A DNA stretch of 64,000 nt, taken from Alloboseaceae bacterium BT-24-1. GTDB taxonomy: Bacteria > Pseudomonadota > Alphaproteobacteria > Rhizobiales > Beijerinckiaceae. Numbering within the stretch: position 1 is the first letter of the stretch; the number at the start of each line of letters is the position of its first letter. The stretch covers positions 124,001 through 188,000 of the forward strand of contig JAOYTL010000013.1 in NCBI GenBank assembly GCA_025846845.1. The letters run 5' to 3'. Under the pieces are notes generated by a model. The model was not told the DNA's origin, made no database searches, and worked only from the letters and a program-made list of their open reading frames with translations. Made by a program: the position numbers and the translations under genes. This document shows positions 42,919-50,546 of the stretch, piece after piece.

Positions 42919-43203
42919 TCAACGACCCGTCACGTCTGGAGCTTGCTGCGCCTTCCGCATCCTAACTCCAGCACCACCACCATTCTCAGCGATGAATTCA
43001 ACGCCTGCGGCTTCCAGAGCTGCGCGAATTTTTGCGAGCGTGTCTGGATAACCTTTCGTCGCACCGTTTTCGAAGCGCGTCACGGTCATCGCTGACACAT
43101 CCGCCAGCGCCGCCAGCTCGCGAACGCCAAGCTCAAGGGCAGCTCGTGCCATCCGGCATTGTGCAGGGGTGAGATTTGACAAACCTGTTGACACAGTAAA
43201 CAC
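42919..43203 (-). CDS. XRE-type repressor of the element
   Basis: Up to 94 aa (GTG at 43203); starts at 43194 (GTG) or 43185 (TTG) are also plausible because the first operator overlaps this region. The HTH is 'ARAALELGVRELAALADVSAMTVTRFENGATKGYPDTLAKIRAALEAAG', preceded by 'LTPAQCR', a very common pattern among small alphaproteobacterial regulators. It is divergent from the rightward operon and flanked by two 17-bp operators, so it is the probable immunity/lysogeny repressor. The Mrr-like gene lies 24 bp downstream on the same strand. Confidence 0.85.
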   Translation of the reverse strand: MFTVSTGLSNLTPAQCRMARAALELGVRELAALADVSAMTVTRFENGATKGYPDTLAKIRAALEAAGVEFIAENGGGAGVRMRKAQQAPDVTGR

Positions 43204-43229
43204 CTTAAAGCATGTTTACAGGGTAAACA
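43188..43229. promoter_or_regulatory. Twin 17-bp operators in the element's divergent switch
   Basis: Two dyads, TGTTGAC-ACA-GTAAACA (43188-43204) and TGTTTAC-AGG-GTAAACA (43213-43229), with centres 25 bp apart. They lie at the 5' end of the repressor gene and ahead of the rightward gene at 43258. The second is a perfect 7-bp inverted repeat with a 3-nt spacer. They are almost certainly the repressor's binding sites. Confidence 0.75.
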
Positions 43230-43257
43230 GGTTTTCACCAACGTCAAGGATTTCCCC

Positions 43258-43779
43258 ATGCTCTGCGTACGCGCTGCGGCAGCCGCTGCCGGCTTGCCCG
43301 AAGACACTAAGGATTTTCACCTCTCGATCGGGCGCCATCTCGCCCGGATTCACTCTGACATCCTTCGATCTGAGACCCATGAGCAGGCAGCACGGGAAAA
43401 TGGGCAGGACGGCATCGCTATCATCAGGGCCGCGATCGACAACCTTTGCGACCGTGAAGACACGCTGATTCGGGCGTTGGCCGCACTCCCCGCGGAGACC
43501 CTGGCGGGAGCAGCTGTTCAAGTCGCCGCGGCGATCAAGCTTCTTTCCGTGATGTCGATTTTCGAGGATCGACGTGCCGACGACGAGCGGGCGGTGCGGC
43601 GGCTGCTGGATTCGGCGGTCACGGTGATGATTGACGCCGCCGGGATCGATCCGGTCCGCGACGGCGTCGCCGAGCTTTCGGAGCAAAGCCGGTCCACCTG
43701 GCGCGACCCGTTCGATGTTGTCGCCGAGATCTTCCCAGGAACCGCGAGTGAGGGCCAGATTGAAGCCATCGACCACTGA
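43258..43779 (+). CDS. Hypothetical protein, first gene of the rightward operon
   Basis: 173 aa, ATG preceded by AAGGA with 8-nt spacing. Mostly helical, with Ala/Glu/Arg-rich stretches and no membrane segment or recognised domain. It is the first gene right of the twin operators, the position of early lytic or induction genes in temperate phages and satellites. An activator, antirepressor or helper-interaction role is possible but unproven. Confidence 0.6.
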   Translation: MLCVRAAAAAAGLPEDTKDFHLSIGRHLARIHSDILRSETHEQAARENGQDGIAIIRAAIDNLCDREDTLIRALAALPAETLAGAAVQVAAAIKLLSVMSIFEDRRADDERAVRRLLDSAVTVMIDAAGIDPVRDGVAELSEQSRSTWRDPFDVVAEIFPGTASEGQIEAIDH

Positions 43780-43797
43780 TCTTCGATGGAGCGCCCA

Positions 43798-44007
43798 ATG
43801 CCAAGCCAGAAAGAACCTCTGACTGTAAAAGACTACGATGCCGCCATTCTCTATTTGGCCGAATGCGTCATTGCGCATGGCCCGCGTTTTTCACCTTTCC
43901 TGGAGAAGCTGATTGCCGGCCGCGAAGCGCTTGCGCAGCGCCCCGACCCGATCGAGCGGGCACGGGCGATCATCGCCGCAGCAAAAGATCCAACACGATC
44001 ATCGTGA
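43798..44007 (+). CDS. Small hypothetical protein of the element
   Basis: 69 aa from the ATG at 43798, chosen over the ATG at 43786 because GGAG lies 6-7 nt upstream. Helical; contains 'KDYDAAILYLAECVIAHGPRF'. No family recognised. It is followed by a 14-bp-stem hairpin. Confidence 0.5.
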   Translation: MPSQKEPLTVKDYDAAILYLAECVIAHGPRFSPFLEKLIAGREALAQRPDPIERARAIIAAAKDPTRSS

Positions 44008-44024
44008 TTCCAGAACGGGGTAGC

Positions 44025-44062
44025 TTGACCCCATTCTTGTTTGAGATTAAGAATGGGGTCAA
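44025..44062. promoter_or_regulatory. 14-bp perfect inverted repeat between small genes
   Basis: TTGACCCCATTCTT (44025-44038) pairs perfectly with AAGAATGGGGTCAA (44049-44062) across a 10-nt loop, 33 bp before the start of the 44095 gene. A partial third ACCCCAT copy follows. It lacks a T-run, so an operator for a dimeric regulator or an mRNA structure is more likely than a terminator. Confidence 0.55.
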
Positions 44063-44094
44063 TCAACCCCATCCTTAACCTGGAGGATTCGACT

Positions 44095-44625
44095 ATGTTC
44101 ACTCGGTCAATGGCGTCTCTGCTGAGCGGGATGTCGGAGGAGCAGATCAAGAATTTCGCTCGATCGGATCGCTCGCCCTCGTTCCTCCGATCCGGCGACG
44201 AACTCCGCCATAGCCGCTGGACGCGCTATACTCCGCGCGACGTCATCCTGATCGCGCTGACCGAGCGTCTCCGGATGCAAATCGGCTACGCGGAAGGTCT
44301 GCGGCCCGACACCGCGGCGAAAATCGCTGCGCATGCTGCCTGGAGTATCGCGGACGCGCTTGCGAGCGCAGCACCGATCTGGGCGGGCTATGTCGGCGAG
44401 CCGCTCGATTACCAGGATCGGGGGACCGGCGAAAATCGCAAGGGCGGGCTGAACGTTGCCGGCTCCCTCACTGAAATCGCCGAAAAAATCGCTTCGCTCG
44501 ATCACGGCACGCCTGTGCGACTGTTCCTCGTCAATGTGACAGAGGTGATCAAGGAGGTTCTCGCCCGGGCCAAGGACCACGGCATTCAGCTCGACCTCGG
44601 CCAGCAGCTCGATTCGGAGGGCTGA
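44095..44625 (+). CDS. Hypothetical protein of the element
   Basis: 176 aa from the ATG at 44095 (GGAGG with 8-nt spacing). It contains an HTH-like helical stretch 'YTPRDVILIALTERLRMQIGYAEGLRPDTAAKIAAHAAW', which could be a DNA-binding or adaptor fold, and a C-terminal ~70 residues with beta character ('VRLFLVNVTEVIKEVLA'). No family recognised. It is followed 3 bp later by a 66-aa acidic protein and then the capsid gene. Confidence 0.6.
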   Translation: MFTRSMASLLSGMSEEQIKNFARSDRSPSFLRSGDELRHSRWTRYTPRDVILIALTERLRMQIGYAEGLRPDTAAKIAAHAAWSIADALASAAPIWAGYVGEPLDYQDRGTGENRKGGLNVAGSLTEIAEKIASLDHGTPVRLFLVNVTEVIKEVLARAKDHGIQLDLGQQLDSEG

Positions 44626-44628
44626 GGC

Positions 44629-44829
44629 ATGAGCTCCCTGTCGCTCGCAAACCCCGAAAGCGCGAAGACGGCGATCGCCGTGCTTCGTGAGCACCTCGAT
44701 TTCGAGCTGACGGAGGTTGACGACCAGGGCCGATACGTCCTCGATTTCGCGGCGATGAGCGATGTCATCGAGGCCGTCGACGAAATCGAGGAAGCGCTCG
44801 ACGAAGACGAAGCGGAGGGAGGCGAATGA
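44629..44829 (+). CDS. Small acidic protein upstream of the capsid gene
   Basis: 66 aa. The second half is strongly acidic (about 13 Asp/Glu in the last 25 residues). Its stop overlaps the capsid fusion start by 4 bp (ATGA), so the two are coupled. The position and charge would suit an assembly partner, but that is inference only. Confidence 0.6.
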   Translation: MSSLSLANPESAKTAIAVLREHLDFELTEVDDQGRYVLDFAAMSDVIEAVDEIEEALDEDEAEGGE

Positions 44830-46715
44830 GCGTCGCCGTACTCACCCGCTCGCCTTATGGCGAAATGCAGACCCGGCTGAAGGCTCCAGACCCGCGCGCA
44901 ATCGTGAGCCCGTCGAGCTACGACGCTGGCGCACGCACTGTCGAAGCGATCGTCGCAACCGAGAATCCGATCGAGCGCTGGGGCGCGAACGAAGTCCTGA
45001 TTGTGACCAAGGCCGCCGTCGACCTTACGCGGACAGCGAACGGCCGCATGGCCTTCCTGCTCAATCATGATCCCAACCGGCCCATCGGAAACGTCGTGAA
45101 GGTGTCGATCGAAGCCGAGCAGCTCGTCGCTGTCTTGCGCTTCGCCGACACCCCCGAGGGCCGCAAAGCAGAGGGACAGGTCGCCCGTGGCGAGCTTTCC
45201 CAATTTTCGATCGGCTACCGCGTTCGCAAATGGGACGAACGCCATTCCCCCTCCGGCATCGACACCGTCCGAGCCGTCGAATGGGAGATCTACGAGGTCT
45301 CGCTCGTTTCGATCCCCGCCGACAAGGCCGCTGTCGTGCGCTCCTTGAAAGGACCCCACTCCATGGACCCCGAAGACGAAATCGTTCTCGACCAGCACGA
45401 CGACACCAATGTCCCGGCGGCGCAGGACAATCCCGGCCCGCAGACGCGCGCCGAGCGCTCCCGCGCCCGCACCATCACCAATATTGGCCAGCGCGCCGGC
45501 ATGACACAGGCGAGGATCGACCAGGCGATCGCGGCCGGCACGGCGGTCGAAAACTTCCGCGCTGCCGCGTTCGAAGCTCTTACTTCCCGTCAGGGCCAAG
45601 AGCCGCTGGCCCCGCAAATTCCGGACTTCATGGTCCTGCGTGATGAAGGCGACTCGAAGATCAGTGCCATGGCTTCCGAGCTCATGCGACGCATGGCTGG
45701 CGAGAACCGTCCGCGGACGGCGTCGGCCCAACGCTACTTCGGCACTTCGCTGGTCGAGATGGCCGCCGAGGCGACCGGGCACCGCGGCCGCATCGGGAAC
45801 TCTCCCGCCGAGCGAGAGCGCATTCTGAAACGGGCGTTCCATTCGACGTCGGATTTTCCGGCGATGTTCGAGACGGCAACCAACGGCCGCATGGCAGAGC
45901 GCTACGTCTCGGCTCAACCGACCTATCGCCTTCTCTGCCGTCGCCGCGACCTGTCGGATTACAGGCCGGCGCCGCACTATCGGCCTGGCGATATGCCGGC
46001 CCTCGAGAAGCTGGTGGAAGGCGGCGAAATCACCTTCGGGACTTTCTCCGAAAGCCGCGAGTACCTCATGGTGGCTCCCTACGCGCAGGGTATCGCCTTC
46101 TCGCGCCAGATGCTGGTCAACGACGATTACGGAGCGATCGACGACCTGCTCAACAGCTACGGCGAGCGCGTCATCGCTTTCGAGGAGCGCCTGTTCTGGA
46201 CACTCGTGCTCTCGGCCGCCAAAGCAGGGCCGACCCTTCAGTCGACCGGCCGAGCCATCTTCAACACGACCGACGGCAGCTTGGCCGCCGCTGGCGGAGA
46301 CATCAGCACCGCCACGGCCGGCGCTGCGCGCGCGGCGATGCGCAAGCAGAAATCGCTCGATGGGCTGTTCGTGCAATCCGAGCCGAAGTTCATCGTCACC
46401 GGTCCGGATAAGGAGACGGCCGCAGATACGCTCCTTGCTGCCATCGTGCCCAACGAAGTCAGCAAGGCCAATCCGTTCGCCGGCGCGCTGACGAAGGTCG
46501 TCAGCCCGGAGATCCCCGATAACTCCTGGTACCTCTTCGCTGACCCGGCAAAGGTTCCGGCCTTCATCTACAGCCTGCTGGAAGGCTACACCGCTCCGCG
46601 ACTGACGCTGCATTCCCCGTTCGAGACCCAGGGCCTACGGGCCAAGGTCGAACACGATGTCGGCTTCGCCGCGATCGACTTCCGCGGCGCCTATCGGAAT
46701 CCCGGCCCGGCATAG
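44826..46715 (+). CDS. Prohead protease / major capsid protein fusion
   Basis: 629 aa. Residues 1-~175 form an HK97-type (U35) prohead protease: His81 in 'LLNHDPNRPIGNV', Ser128 in 'GELSQFSIGYR', and the following 'VEWEIYEVSLVSIPADKAAV'. A linker (about 180-290) follows, then a capsid-like domain: 'GGEITFGTFSESREYLMVAPYAQGIAFSRQMLVNDDYGAIDD', 'FIVTGPDKETAADTLLAAIVP' and 'HDVGFAAIDFRGAYRNPG'. Fused protease-capsid genes occur in some tailed phages, where the protease is cleaved off during head maturation. It is the clearest virion gene of the element. No portal or terminase is next to it. Confidence 0.88.
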   Translation: MSVAVLTRSPYGEMQTRLKAPDPRAIVSPSSYDAGARTVEAIVATENPIERWGANEVLIVTKAAVDLTRTANGRMAFLLNHDPNRPIGNVVKVSIEAEQLVAVLRFADTPEGRKAEGQVARGELSQFSIGYRVRKWDERHSPSGIDTVRAVEWEIYEVSLVSIPADKAAVVRSLKGPHSMDPEDEIVLDQHDDTNVPAAQDNPGPQTRAERSRARTITNIGQRAGMTQARIDQAIAAGTAVENFRAAAFEALTSRQGQEPLAPQIPDFMVLRDEGDSKISAMASELMRRMAGENRPRTASAQRYFGTSLVEMAAEATGHRGRIGNSPAERERILKRAFHSTSDFPAMFETATNGRMAERYVSAQPTYRLLCRRRDLSDYRPAPHYRPGDMPALEKLVEGGEITFGTFSESREYLMVAPYAQGIAFSRQMLVNDDYGAIDDLLNSYGERVIAFEERLFWTLVLSAAKAGPTLQSTGRAIFNTTDGSLAAAGGDISTATAGAARAAMRKQKSLDGLFVQSEPKFIVTGPDKETAADTLLAAIVPNEVSKANPFAGALTKVVSPEIPDNSWYLFADPAKVPAFIYSLLEGYTAPRLTLHSPFETQGLRAKVEHDVGFAAIDFRGAYRNPGPA

Positions 46716-46819
46716 CCGGGATGGCGGGCGGATTGATGGCGCCCGCCTCGACCCCGCGCCCTGCTCCGGTTCTCTCCATGACGGAGCGGGGCGCGGACAC
46801 TTCCTCAAAGTCGAGCATC

Positions 46820-47068
46820 ATGGCCCGCGAATCCGCCCTTCCGACTAGCTGCCCGCCCCGCCTGCTGCCGCTCCCGGCCGCAGCGGAGTACGTCAGCGTG
46901 TCGCCGAGCAAGTTCGGGGAGCTGGTCAAGAAAGGCTTGATGCCTCAGCCGAAGCGGATCGACCGGCGGGTGGCCTGGGACCGCATCGCGCTCGACCGGG
47001 CGATTGACGCCCTTCCGGGTGGCGACAACGCCGACGATGAGAGCTGGGCCGACATCGATGCCGCGTAA
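46820..47068 (+). CDS. AlpA/excisionase-like DNA-binding protein
   Basis: 82 aa if started at the ATG at 46820; an ATG at 46778 is also in frame. Contains a MerR/AlpA-type winged helix: 'LPAAAEYVSVSPSKFGELVKKGLMPQPKRIDRRVAWDRIALDRAID'. Such proteins next to an integrase act as excisionase or activate integrase expression. Its stop overlaps the integrase start, so the pair is coupled. Confidence 0.8.
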   Translation: MARESALPTSCPPRLLPLPAAAEYVSVSPSKFGELVKKGLMPQPKRIDRRVAWDRIALDRAIDALPGGDNADDESWADIDAA

Positions 47069-48173
47069 GGAGCAGCCTCGCTATATCGACAGCTTCCCCG
47101 ACCGTTTCGGGAAGATGCGGTACTATTTTCGTCGCGGTAAGGGGCCGCGGATCACGCTGCCTGGAGCGCCCGGTTCGCTCGAGTTCGAGGAGGCCTATGC
47201 AGCGGCACTGAGCGGCTCAACCGCCGAGAAGCGCGAGGCTGCGAAAGGCGTCGTACCGCGGTCGATCGCAGCGCTGATCAACTCGTACCGCGCCAGCAGC
47301 GACTTCAAGAAGCTGCGCCCGACCTCTCGCACCGGCTACCAGGGCCGCCTCAAGGTGTTCGAGGAAAAGCACGGCCACCGCAGCGTCAGCGGGCTCGACC
47401 CCATCCGGATCGAGAAGATGATCCTGCTGCCCTATGCCGACCGGCCTGGCGCGGCGCACGTCATGCTCAAGATGCTGCGCATCCTGATTCGCCACGCCAT
47501 TCACCTTCGTTGGATCGACCGCGATCCGTCGATCGGACTCAAGCGAGCGACGATCGGCCAGATCCGTTCATGGACCGAGGCCGAGATCGTTCAGTTCGAG
47601 GATAGATGGACGATCGGGACGAAGCAGCGGCTCGCTTTCGCGCTCTTCCTCTACACCGGCCAGCGCCGCTCGGACATCCACAGGATGACATGGCGCGACG
47701 TGACCGACCGCGGCATCGCGATCAAACAGCAGAAGACCGGGGCGGAGTTGTTGGTCCCCGTTCACTCCAGGCTGCAACTCGTGCTCGACAATGCGCGCGA
47801 GGACCGCGGCAATCTGATGCTGCTCACGACAGCCTATGGCGAGATGTTCACTGTCGACGGCTTCAGCCAATGGATGCGGGACGCCATCCGCGACGCAGGC
47901 CTGCCGCTATCCTGCCAGCCTCACGGTTTGCGCAAAGCCGCCGGCCGGCGCCTGGCGGAGGCCGGGTGCAGCGCTCACGAGATCATGTCGATCCTTGGCC
48001 ACCGGTCGCTGGCGGAGGCCGAGCGTTACACCAAAGAGGCTGATCAGAAGCGTCTCGCCGCCGCCGCCATCAGCCGGCTCGAAGGGCAGACAGAGAACAA
48101 GCAGCCCAAACCCAAACGGACAAATCTCCCCAAACCGGCGAAATCGCCGAAAATCAGGGATAAAAATCAATGA
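47058..48173 (+). CDS. int: Tyrosine site-specific integrase
   Basis: 371 aa from the ATG at 47058. Catalytic residues of the tyrosine recombinase family: Arg203 in 'TGQRRSD', Lys226 in 'QKTGAE', His289 and Arg292 in 'HGLRKAAG', His315 in 'LGHRSL' and the nucleophile Tyr324 in 'AERYTKEA'. The N-terminal part carries the SAM-like core-binding domain. It ends 23 bp before the right attachment repeat in tRNA-Glu and so should catalyse integration and excision of the 11.4-kb element. Confidence 0.95.
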   Translation: MPRKEQPRYIDSFPDRFGKMRYYFRRGKGPRITLPGAPGSLEFEEAYAAALSGSTAEKREAAKGVVPRSIAALINSYRASSDFKKLRPTSRTGYQGRLKVFEEKHGHRSVSGLDPIRIEKMILLPYADRPGAAHVMLKMLRILIRHAIHLRWIDRDPSIGLKRATIGQIRSWTEAEIVQFEDRWTIGTKQRLAFALFLYTGQRRSDIHRMTWRDVTDRGIAIKQQKTGAELLVPVHSRLQLVLDNAREDRGNLMLLTTAYGEMFTVDGFSQWMRDAIRDAGLPLSCQPHGLRKAAGRRLAEAGCSAHEIMSILGHRSLAEAERYTKEADQKRLAAAAISRLEGQTENKQPKPKRTNLPKPAKSPKIRDKNQ

Positions 48174-48195
48174 TTTACAGAGATCACAAAAGCCG

Positions 48196-48212
48196 GATGG
48201 CGCTCCCATGGG
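48196..48212. repeat. attR: 17-bp repeat within the tRNA-Glu 3' end
   Basis: Identical to 36826-36842. It covers the encoded CCA, the discriminator base and the 3' acceptor strand of the tRNA. The tRNA gene remains whole on the host side of this junction. Confidence 0.92.
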
Positions 48213-48272
48213 GAATCGAACCCCAGTTTTCGCCGTGAGAGGGCGACGTCCTGACCGCTAGACGATGGGAGC
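48198..48272 (-). tRNA. tRNA-Glu (anticodon CTC)
   Basis: 75 nt including an encoded CCA. The acceptor stem GCTCCCA/TGGGAGC is perfect. The anticodon arm TCGCC-CTCTCAC-GGCGA gives anticodon CTC, and the T arm is TGGGG-TTCGATT-CCCCA. It reads GAG codons. Its 3' end is the integration site of the mobile element; the sequence is fully restored. Confidence 0.95.
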
Positions 48273-48290
48273 AGCGCGGCAAGGCCGTTC

Positions 48291-48318
48291 GTATAATCGG
48301 GCGTCGCGCCCGCTGCAA
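48291..48318 (-). promoter_or_regulatory. tRNA-Glu promoter
   Basis: On the minus strand, TTGCAG (-35, 48313-48318) and TTATAC (-10, 48291-48296) with a 16-bp spacer, ending 18 bp before the mature tRNA 5' end. A good sigma-70-type match in the expected place. Confidence 0.65.
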
Positions 48319-48341
48319 GCCCTTCCGTACAGCCGACGCTG

Positions 48342-48377
48342 AAAAACCTGCGGGCAGAAAAGCGGTGCCCGCAGGTT
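48342..48377 (-). terminator. Rho-independent terminator after the Old Yellow Enzyme gene
   Basis: Perfect 12-bp stem AACCTGCGGGCA (48345-48356) / TGCCCGCAGGTT (48366-48377). On the minus strand it is followed by TTTTT. It lies 14 bp past the stop of the gene at 48391 and insulates the tRNA promoter. Confidence 0.85.
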
Positions 48378-48390
48378 CGTGTTCACAGCC

Positions 48391-49521
48391 TCAGCCCGCG
48401 GCGTGCGAGCGCTCGGCTGGTGGCAACGCCGGATAGTCGGTGTAGCCGGTGGCGTCGCCGCCATAGAAGGTCGCGGTGTCCGGCGTGTTGAGCGGCGCGT
48501 CCAGCCTGAGCCGCTCCGGCAGGTCGGGATTGGCGATGAAGAGCCGGCCGAAGGCGATGAGGTCGGCCTCGCCCTTCTCCGCCGTCTCGATCGCGAGCTC
48601 GCGGTTGAAGCCGTTATTGGCGATATAGGCGCCGCGGAAGGCCTTGCGCAGGCCCTGATAGTCGAAGGGCAGATAGTCGCGCGCATCGCGTGTCGCGCCC
48701 TCGACGACATGGATGAAGGCGATGCCGCGCTTGTCGAGCGCTCCGACCAAGTGGCCGAACAGCGCCTGCGGATCGGTATCGCGGGAGTCATTGGCCGGGC
48801 TCACCGGCGAGATGCGGATGCCGACGCGCTCTTTCGGAAAGACCTTGGTCACCGCATCGATCACCTCCAGCGTCAGGCGGACGCGGTTCTCGATCGAGCC
48901 GCCATAGACGTCCTGCCGCTGGTTGGAGCCGTCGCGCAGGAACTGGTCGAGCAGGTAGCCATGGGCGCCGTGCAGTTCGATGCCGTCAAAGCCCGCAGCC
49001 TTGGCGTTCTCCGCCGCCCTGACGAAATCGGCGATGATGCCGGGAATCTCGTCGAGGCCGAGCGCGCGCGGCTCCGAGACCTCAGCGAAGCCGCTCTCGA
49101 TATAGGTCTTGGTCTTGGCCAGCACGGCCGAGGGCGCGACCGGCGCCTGGTTGCCGGGCTGCAGCGATACATGGCTGACGCGCCCGACATGCCAGAGCTG
49201 CGCGAATATCCGCCCGCCCGCTTCATGCACGGCGTCGGTCACCGCCTTCCAGCCGGCGACCTGCGCGTCGCGATAGATGCCGGGCGTCCAGATATAGCCC
49301 TGGCCCTGCTGCGAAATCTGCGTCGCCTCGGTGATGATCAGGCCGGCGCCGGCGCGCTGGCGGTAGTACTCGACATTGAGCGCATTCGGCGCATCATCGT
49401 GCTTGTTGGCGCGGTTGCGGGTCAAAGGCGCCATGGCGACGCGATTCTTGAGTTCGAGATCGCCGAGGCGGAACGGCGTGAACAGCTTGGGTGAGGTGGC
49501 GGAGGCACCGGCATGGCTCAT
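48391..49521 (-). CDS. Old Yellow Enzyme-family alkene reductase
   Basis: 376 aa from the ATG at 49521. FMN-binding TIM barrel: 'LFTPFRLGDLELKNRVAMAPLTRNRA', 'IFAQLWHVGRVSH', the active-site 'ELHGAHGYLLDQFLRD' with the His pair used for the substrate oxyanion, and 'YGGSIENRVRL'. NemA/XenB-like members reduce N-ethylmaleimide, enones, nitrate esters and similar electrophiles with NAD(P)H. A terminator follows and a divergent comF gene lies 180 bp away. Confidence 0.94.
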   Translation of the reverse strand: MSHAGASATSPKLFTPFRLGDLELKNRVAMAPLTRNRANKHDDAPNALNVEYYRQRAGAGLIITEATQISQQGQGYIWTPGIYRDAQVAGWKAVTDAVHEAGGRIFAQLWHVGRVSHVSLQPGNQAPVAPSAVLAKTKTYIESGFAEVSEPRALGLDEIPGIIADFVRAAENAKAAGFDGIELHGAHGYLLDQFLRDGSNQRQDVYGGSIENRVRLTLEVIDAVTKVFPKERVGIRISPVSPANDSRDTDPQALFGHLVGALDKRGIAFIHVVEGATRDARDYLPFDYQGLRKAFRGAYIANNGFNRELAIETAEKGEADLIAFGRLFIANPDLPERLRLDAPLNTPDTATFYGGDATGYTDYPALPPAERSHAAG

Positions 49522-49700
49522 CGTGGCGATCCTTGTCGCGAAGCGGCCGCAGGGCCGCGGGAGGCATCCATGGCGCCAGTCACCGTGATGCGGGCGGGAG
49601 CCGTCGCAAGAAACATAGGCGACATGGCAGGAATTGGCAGGGGCCGCCCTACCCTGCTCGCGAAAAAGCGAAGACGCTCTCCTCACAGGCCCGATCGTGC

Positions 49701-50501
49701 ATGAGCCTTTCCAAAAACCCCGAGGACGTAGAAAAAACGCTCTCCCGGAAGTGGTTGCATCGAGGGCGCAGCTGGTTGCGCACTGGCACGACGGGCGTCG
49801 TCAGCCTCGTCTACCCGCCTTCATGCGTCAGCTGCCGGGCCGCCACGAGCGAGGCGCAGGGCCTGTGCGCCCAGTGCTGGGCCGGGCTCAGCCTGATCGA
49901 GCGGCCCTATTGCGAGCGGCTCGGCACGCCTTTCGAGGTCGATCTCGGCGCGGGGCTGATCTCGCCAGCCGCGATCGCCGATCCACCGGTCTTCGCCCGG
50001 GCGCGCGCCGCCTGCCGCTTCGACGGCACGGCGCGCGAGCTGGTGCACCGGCTGAAATATGGCGACCGGACCGAGCTTTCCCTGATTCTCGGGCGGATGA
50101 TGGCGCAAGCAGGCCGCGAGGTGATCGCTGACGCCGATCTCATCGTGCCGGTGCCGCTGCACCGCTTCCGCCTCTGGACCAGGCGCTTCAACCAGGCGGC
50201 GGCGCTGGCGGTGACGGTCGCCCGGCAATCCGGGCGGCCCTGCACGCCGCAGGCGCTCACCCGCGTCAAGCGGACGAAGCAGCAGGTCGGGCTGACGCGG
50301 GCGCAGCGTGCCAACAATCTCCAAGGCGCCTTCAAGGTTCTGCCGGCGATGCGCCCGCTCGTCGAGGGCCGGCGCGTCCTGCTTGTCGACGACGTGCTGA
50401 CCACCGGCTCGACCGCCAATGCCGCCTCGCGCGCCTTGCTGCGCGGCGGAGCGAGCGCGGTCGACGTGCTGACCTTCGCCCGGGTCGTGACGGAAGCGTG
50501 A
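49701..50501 (+). CDS. comF: ComF-family phosphoribosyltransferase-like protein
   Basis: 266 aa from the ATG at 49701. The N-terminal zinc-finger pattern 'PSCVSCRAATSEAQGLCAQCW' (CxxC...CxxC) is followed by a phosphoribosyltransferase domain with 'RRVLLVDDVLTTGSTANAAS' (PRPP-binding loop). Family members act in DNA uptake and processing or repair, but their precise activity is unclear. It is the first gene of a conserved alphaproteobacterial block with grxC and a Nit amidase. Confidence 0.92.
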   Translation: MSLSKNPEDVEKTLSRKWLHRGRSWLRTGTTGVVSLVYPPSCVSCRAATSEAQGLCAQCWAGLSLIERPYCERLGTPFEVDLGAGLISPAAIADPPVFARARAACRFDGTARELVHRLKYGDRTELSLILGRMMAQAGREVIADADLIVPVPLHRFRLWTRRFNQAAALAVTVARQSGRPCTPQALTRVKRTKQQVGLTRAQRANNLQGAFKVLPAMRPLVEGRRVLLVDDVLTTGSTANAASRALLRGGASAVDVLTFARVVTEA

Positions 50502-50546
50502 CGCCTCCCTATATTACGAAGCGAACTCGTCTTTCAGGATAGGCTG

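Larger units (their letters stand above)
36826..48212. mobile_element. 11.4-kb integrative element with capsid and tape-measure genes, in tRNA-Glu (candidate phage satellite)
   Basis: Bounded by 17-bp direct repeats, with a tyrosine integrase gene ending 23 bp before the right repeat. Contents: RepA-like ATPase, a hairpin cluster, two XRE-type HTH proteins, a tape-measure-like protein, an Mrr-like nuclease, five small unknowns, a prohead-protease/capsid fusion, an AlpA-like protein and integrase. All genes except the repressor and nuclease point the same way; in the excised circle the integrase end joins the RepA end, giving one continuous transcription arc from the switch at 43188-43229. Terminase, portal, tail tube, baseplate, holin and lysin genes are not seen. 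The compact intact genes argue against simple decay. Confidence 0.88.

Noticed and set aside
44586..46613. 675-aa minus-strand open frame opposite the capsid fusion
   Set aside because: Shadow of the capsid gene; no recognisable domain and no ribosome-binding site in context.
36963..48173. Calling the element a complete prophage
   Set aside because: No terminase, portal, tail tube, baseplate or lysis genes could be found in any frame between the att repeats.
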